DNA from: SZUA-430 sp964483585
Lineage (GTDB): Bacteria > Pseudomonadota > Alphaproteobacteria > Micropepsales > Micropepsaceae
DNA: 64,000 bases
NCBI GenBank assembly: GCA_964483585.1
Contig: CAZABH010000007.1
Span: forward strand, 23,899-87,898
Direction of reading: 5' to 3'
Shown: piece after piece, positions 61,958 to 64,000 of the stretch
How the letters are laid out: each line of letters opens with the position of its first letter
How positions within the stretch are numbered: position 1 is the stretch's first letter
Position numbers and translations under genes: made by a program
Notes under the pieces: generated by a model
What the model was told of the DNA's origin: nothing
The model's database searches: none
Seen by the model: the letters and a program-made list of their open reading frames with translations, nothing else

Positions 61958-62847
61958 GCGCGTACTACGACCTCCTGGTGTCGCCATTCATGGACTTCGA
62001 GTTCATGCGCCGCGCGTTGGTGGCGTGTTTCGCGCTCAGCCTCGGAGCCGGGCCGATCGGAGTTTTTCTCGTGCTCAGGCGGATGAGCCTGATGGGAGAT
62101 GCCATCGGTCACGCCGTCCTGCCGGGCGTTGCAATCGGCTATCTGCTCTCGGGCCTTTCGGTCTGGGCGATGAGCCTGGGCGGCATTGTTGCCGGTCTTG
62201 TGGTAGCCCTTCTTGCCGGCGCAACCGCGCGCTCGACGGGAATAAAGGAGGACGCAAGCCTCGCAGGCTTCTATCTCGCAAGCCTTGCCCTCGGCGTCTT
62301 GATCGTCTCGGCGGCAGGATCCTCGGTTGATCTGCTCCATATCCTGTTTGGATCGATACTCGCCGTCGACGACGAGGGCCTGCTGCTGGTTGTGAGCGTA
62401 GGCACGCTCTCGATGTTGCTCATGGCAGCCATATTCAGGCCTCTCGCGCTGGAATGTTTTGACCCCATCTTTGCGCGCGCGGTAGGGGCGGGCGGCGGCT
62501 GGGCCTACGCCATCTTCATGGGTCTTGTGGTGCTGAACCTCGTCGCAGCCTTCCAGGCCCTCGGCACGCTGATGGCCGTTGGCCTGATGATGCTTCCGGC
62601 TTTGGCCGCCCGCTTCTGGTCCGAGAACCTGGGAACGATCATCGTCACGGCCACGATCTTTGCAATGTTCGCAAGCCTGACCGGCCTGCTCGTCTCTTTC
62701 CACGTCGAGCTCGCCTCGGGCCCGTCAATCGTAATGACCGCAGCAGCGATCTATATCGGCTCGATCATTCTGGGCACCCGCTCTGGTCTTCTTGCAAGGC
62801 TGCTGCGACGTCCCCATTATCACGACCCGAAGGAGGCGCGACGATGA
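61954..62847 (+). CDS. znuB: Zinc ABC transporter permease ZnuB
   Basis: 297 residues from ATG at 61954. Eight or so membrane helices; RRMSLMGDAIGHAVLPGVAI near residues 42-62 is the coupling-loop segment of metal ABC-3 permeases, with AGFYLASLALGVLIVS and QALGTLMAVGLMMLPALAA later. It overlaps znuC and znuA by 4 bases each. Forms the inner-membrane channel for zinc (or possibly manganese) uptake. Confidence 0.93.
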   Translation: MSAYYDLLVSPFMDFEFMRRALVACFALSLGAGPIGVFLVLRRMSLMGDAIGHAVLPGVAIGYLLSGLSVWAMSLGGIVAGLVVALLAGATARSTGIKEDASLAGFYLASLALGVLIVSAAGSSVDLLHILFGSILAVDDEGLLLVVSVGTLSMLLMAAIFRPLALECFDPIFARAVGAGGGWAYAIFMGLVVLNLVAAFQALGTLMAVGLMMLPALAARFWSENLGTIIVTATIFAMFASLTGLLVSFHVELASGPSIVMTAAAIYIGSIILGTRSGLLARLLRRPHYHDPKEARR

Positions 62848-63764
62848 CACGCATCACTTGTTTGCTCTTCGGCTTGCTGTTCGCCTGGATTGCGCCCGCA
62901 AACGCCAAACCCCTCGAAGTTGTCGCCAGCTTCTCCATCCTGGGCGACATGACCGAACGCGTCGGCAGCGAGGATATAAAGCTGACAGTGCTGATCGGCC
63001 CCGACAGCGACGCGCATGGGTTTGAACCAACACCCGCCGACGCCCGCAGGCTGGCGGCCGCCGACATCATTCTGGCCAACGGCCTGGGGTTCGAGCCCTG
63101 GCTGAAACGTCTCGCGCAATCATCCGGGGCAAAGGCGTCGATCATCGAGGTTTCGAAATCCGTCAAGCCTCTGCCGCTGAAACATGCTGGCCATGGCCAC
63201 AGCCACGGTCACAAGCACAGCCATGGCAGCGGCGTCGACCCCCACGCCTGGCAGGACGCTCGCAACGCTGTCGTGTATGTATCCAACATCGCCGAGGCTC
63301 TGGCCAAGGCCGACCCTGCCAATGCGGCGGCCTACAGGTCGCGCGCCAAAGCCTATGAAGCCGAGCTCCGCCTGCTCGATGCCGAGATCCGCAAGAGCCT
63401 TATCGCGATCCCGCAGGCTCGGCGCCGCGTGATCACCTCCCACGACGCCTTCGGCTATTTTGGCAGCGCCTACGGCGTGACGTTCCTGGCTCCCCTCGGG
63501 ACATCGACGGAAGCCCAGGCCTCTGCCAAGGGCGTCGCGCGCCTGATCCAGCAGATCCGTCGGGAAAAGATAAGGACGCTTTTCGTAGAGAACATCACCG
63601 ATCCGCGCCTGATCGAGCAGATCGCCCGCGAGACGGGCGCCAGGATCGGCGGCAGGCTCTACTCCGACGCACTGTCGGGCGCCCAAGGTTCGGCCCCGAC
63701 CTATATCGGGATGATGCGCCACAACACACGCCTCTTGACTGGCGCGATGGCTGAGGGTTCATGA
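62844..63764 (+). CDS. znuA: Zinc-binding periplasmic protein ZnuA
   Basis: 306 residues with a signal peptide (residues 1-21, cleavage after ANA). Metal ligands: H58 in SDAHGFEP, H134 in DPHAW, a later His in TSHDAFGYF and an Asp near LYSDALSG. A His-rich loop (HAGHGHSHGHKHSHG, residues 114-128) lies just before DPHAW, a mark of zinc rather than manganese binding members of the family. It captures zinc in the periplasm and hands it to ZnuB. Confidence 0.95.
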   Translation: MTRITCLLFGLLFAWIAPANAKPLEVVASFSILGDMTERVGSEDIKLTVLIGPDSDAHGFEPTPADARRLAAADIILANGLGFEPWLKRLAQSSGAKASIIEVSKSVKPLPLKHAGHGHSHGHKHSHGSGVDPHAWQDARNAVVYVSNIAEALAKADPANAAAYRSRAKAYEAELRLLDAEIRKSLIAIPQARRRVITSHDAFGYFGSAYGVTFLAPLGTSTEAQASAKGVARLIQQIRREKIRTLFVENITDPRLIEQIARETGARIGGRLYSDALSGAQGSAPTYIGMMRHNTRLLTGAMAEGS

Positions 63765-63788
63765 CGCCGGAAAGTTCCGGAGTCTGAA

Positions 63789-64000
63789 ATGTCATCCCAA
63801 GTTCCTGTGACCGTGCTGACCGGCTATCTCGGTGCCGGCAAGACCACACTGCTGAACCGCATCCTGACCGAGCAGCATGGCAAGCGCTACGCCGTCATCG
63901 TCAACGAGTTTGGCGAGATTGGCATCGACAACGACCTTGTCGTCGACACCGACGAGGAAGTCTTCGAGATGAACAACGGCTGCATCTGCTGCACCGTGCG
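63789..64000 (+). CDS. CobW/ZNG-type GTP-binding metallochaperone (3' end outside window)
   Basis: First 70 residues: the P-loop TGYLGAGKTTLLN, VIVNEFGEIGID (switch region) and the metal-binding motif NNGCICCTV (CxCC). These identify the COG0523/CobW/ZNG1 GTPases that insert zinc or cobalt into client proteins. Position right after znuABC favours a zinc role. The frame is open to the window edge. Confidence 0.92.
   Translation, partial: MSSQVPVTVLTGYLGAGKTTLLNRILTEQHGKRYAVIVNEFGEIGIDNDLVVDTDEEVFEMNNGCICCTV

Overview
The window is 64 kb of GC-rich, tightly packed chromosomal DNA from an alphaproteobacterium. This is inferred from gene content: DUF2794, DUF2244 and IalB-family proteins, a BigR-type sulfur regulator, ccmABCD, a ZnuABC locus, and long chains of genes joined by ATGA stop/start overlaps. 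No rRNA, plasmid, phage or transposase gene was seen. A run of 100 N shows that it is a draft scaffold or MAG. Genus cannot be assigned from what is visible.

Layout. (1) 1-8.5 kb: the end of one DUF1302 outer-membrane protein, then a second complete copy sharing 440 identical bases with it, a DUF1329 protein, a Ycf48-like periplasmic propeller, and two tandem ferritin-like di-iron proteins. I see this as the least explained block. (2) 8.6-13.2 kb: five co-oriented genes coupled by 4-base overlaps: enoyl-CoA hydratase, AlkB DNA repair dioxygenase, two acyl-CoA dehydrogenase-fold enzymes and DapB. (3) 13.2-22.6 kb: housekeeping genes, including tRNA-Ala(CGC), yggT, folD, argG, rlmN, an IalB-like protein, asparaginase and a quinone oxidoreductase. 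(4) 22.8-26.4 kb: an SPFH membrane protein with an Arc-type DNA-binding protein, a GcvA-like LysR regulator, a possible pseudoknotted RNA, a small membrane protein and the decayed tail of a second LysR gene. (5) 25.8-27.6 kb: a sulfide/persulfide detoxification locus (bigR, membrane rhodanese, persulfide dioxygenase-like hydrolase) around a palindromic operator.

(6) 27.6-42.6 kb: mixed genes, notably the conserved tesA-like / ybbA-like / ybbP-like cluster and a Bax-inhibitor-1 membrane protein behind a structured leader. (7) 42.7-47.3 kb: a Gld-like ABC exporter (ATPase, permease, GldG-like, DUF4340). (8) 47.3-52.5 kb: aconitase and, divergently, ccmABCD for cytochrome c maturation. (9) 52.7-60.4 kb: nitroreductase, CocE/NonD hydrolase with a divergent TetR regulator, MarR, Nudix, lipoprotein, EI24 protein and adenosine kinase. 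(10) 60.6-64 kb: hisE, then a zinc uptake operon led by an unannotated-size 44-residue membrane peptide (znuC, znuB, znuA) followed by a CobW-type metallochaperone that runs off the end.

Genes appear to cooperate in four places: the envelope/di-iron block, the fatty-acid-type CoA block, the sulfide locus and the zinc locus. Three gaps between convergent genes carry related palindromes (CGTCATGG...CCATGACG type). One of them abuts the assembly gap, so the gap is probably a repeat artefact. A different three-copy repeat lies between the TetR and MarR genes. All functions are read by eye from sequence motifs; no database search was run.
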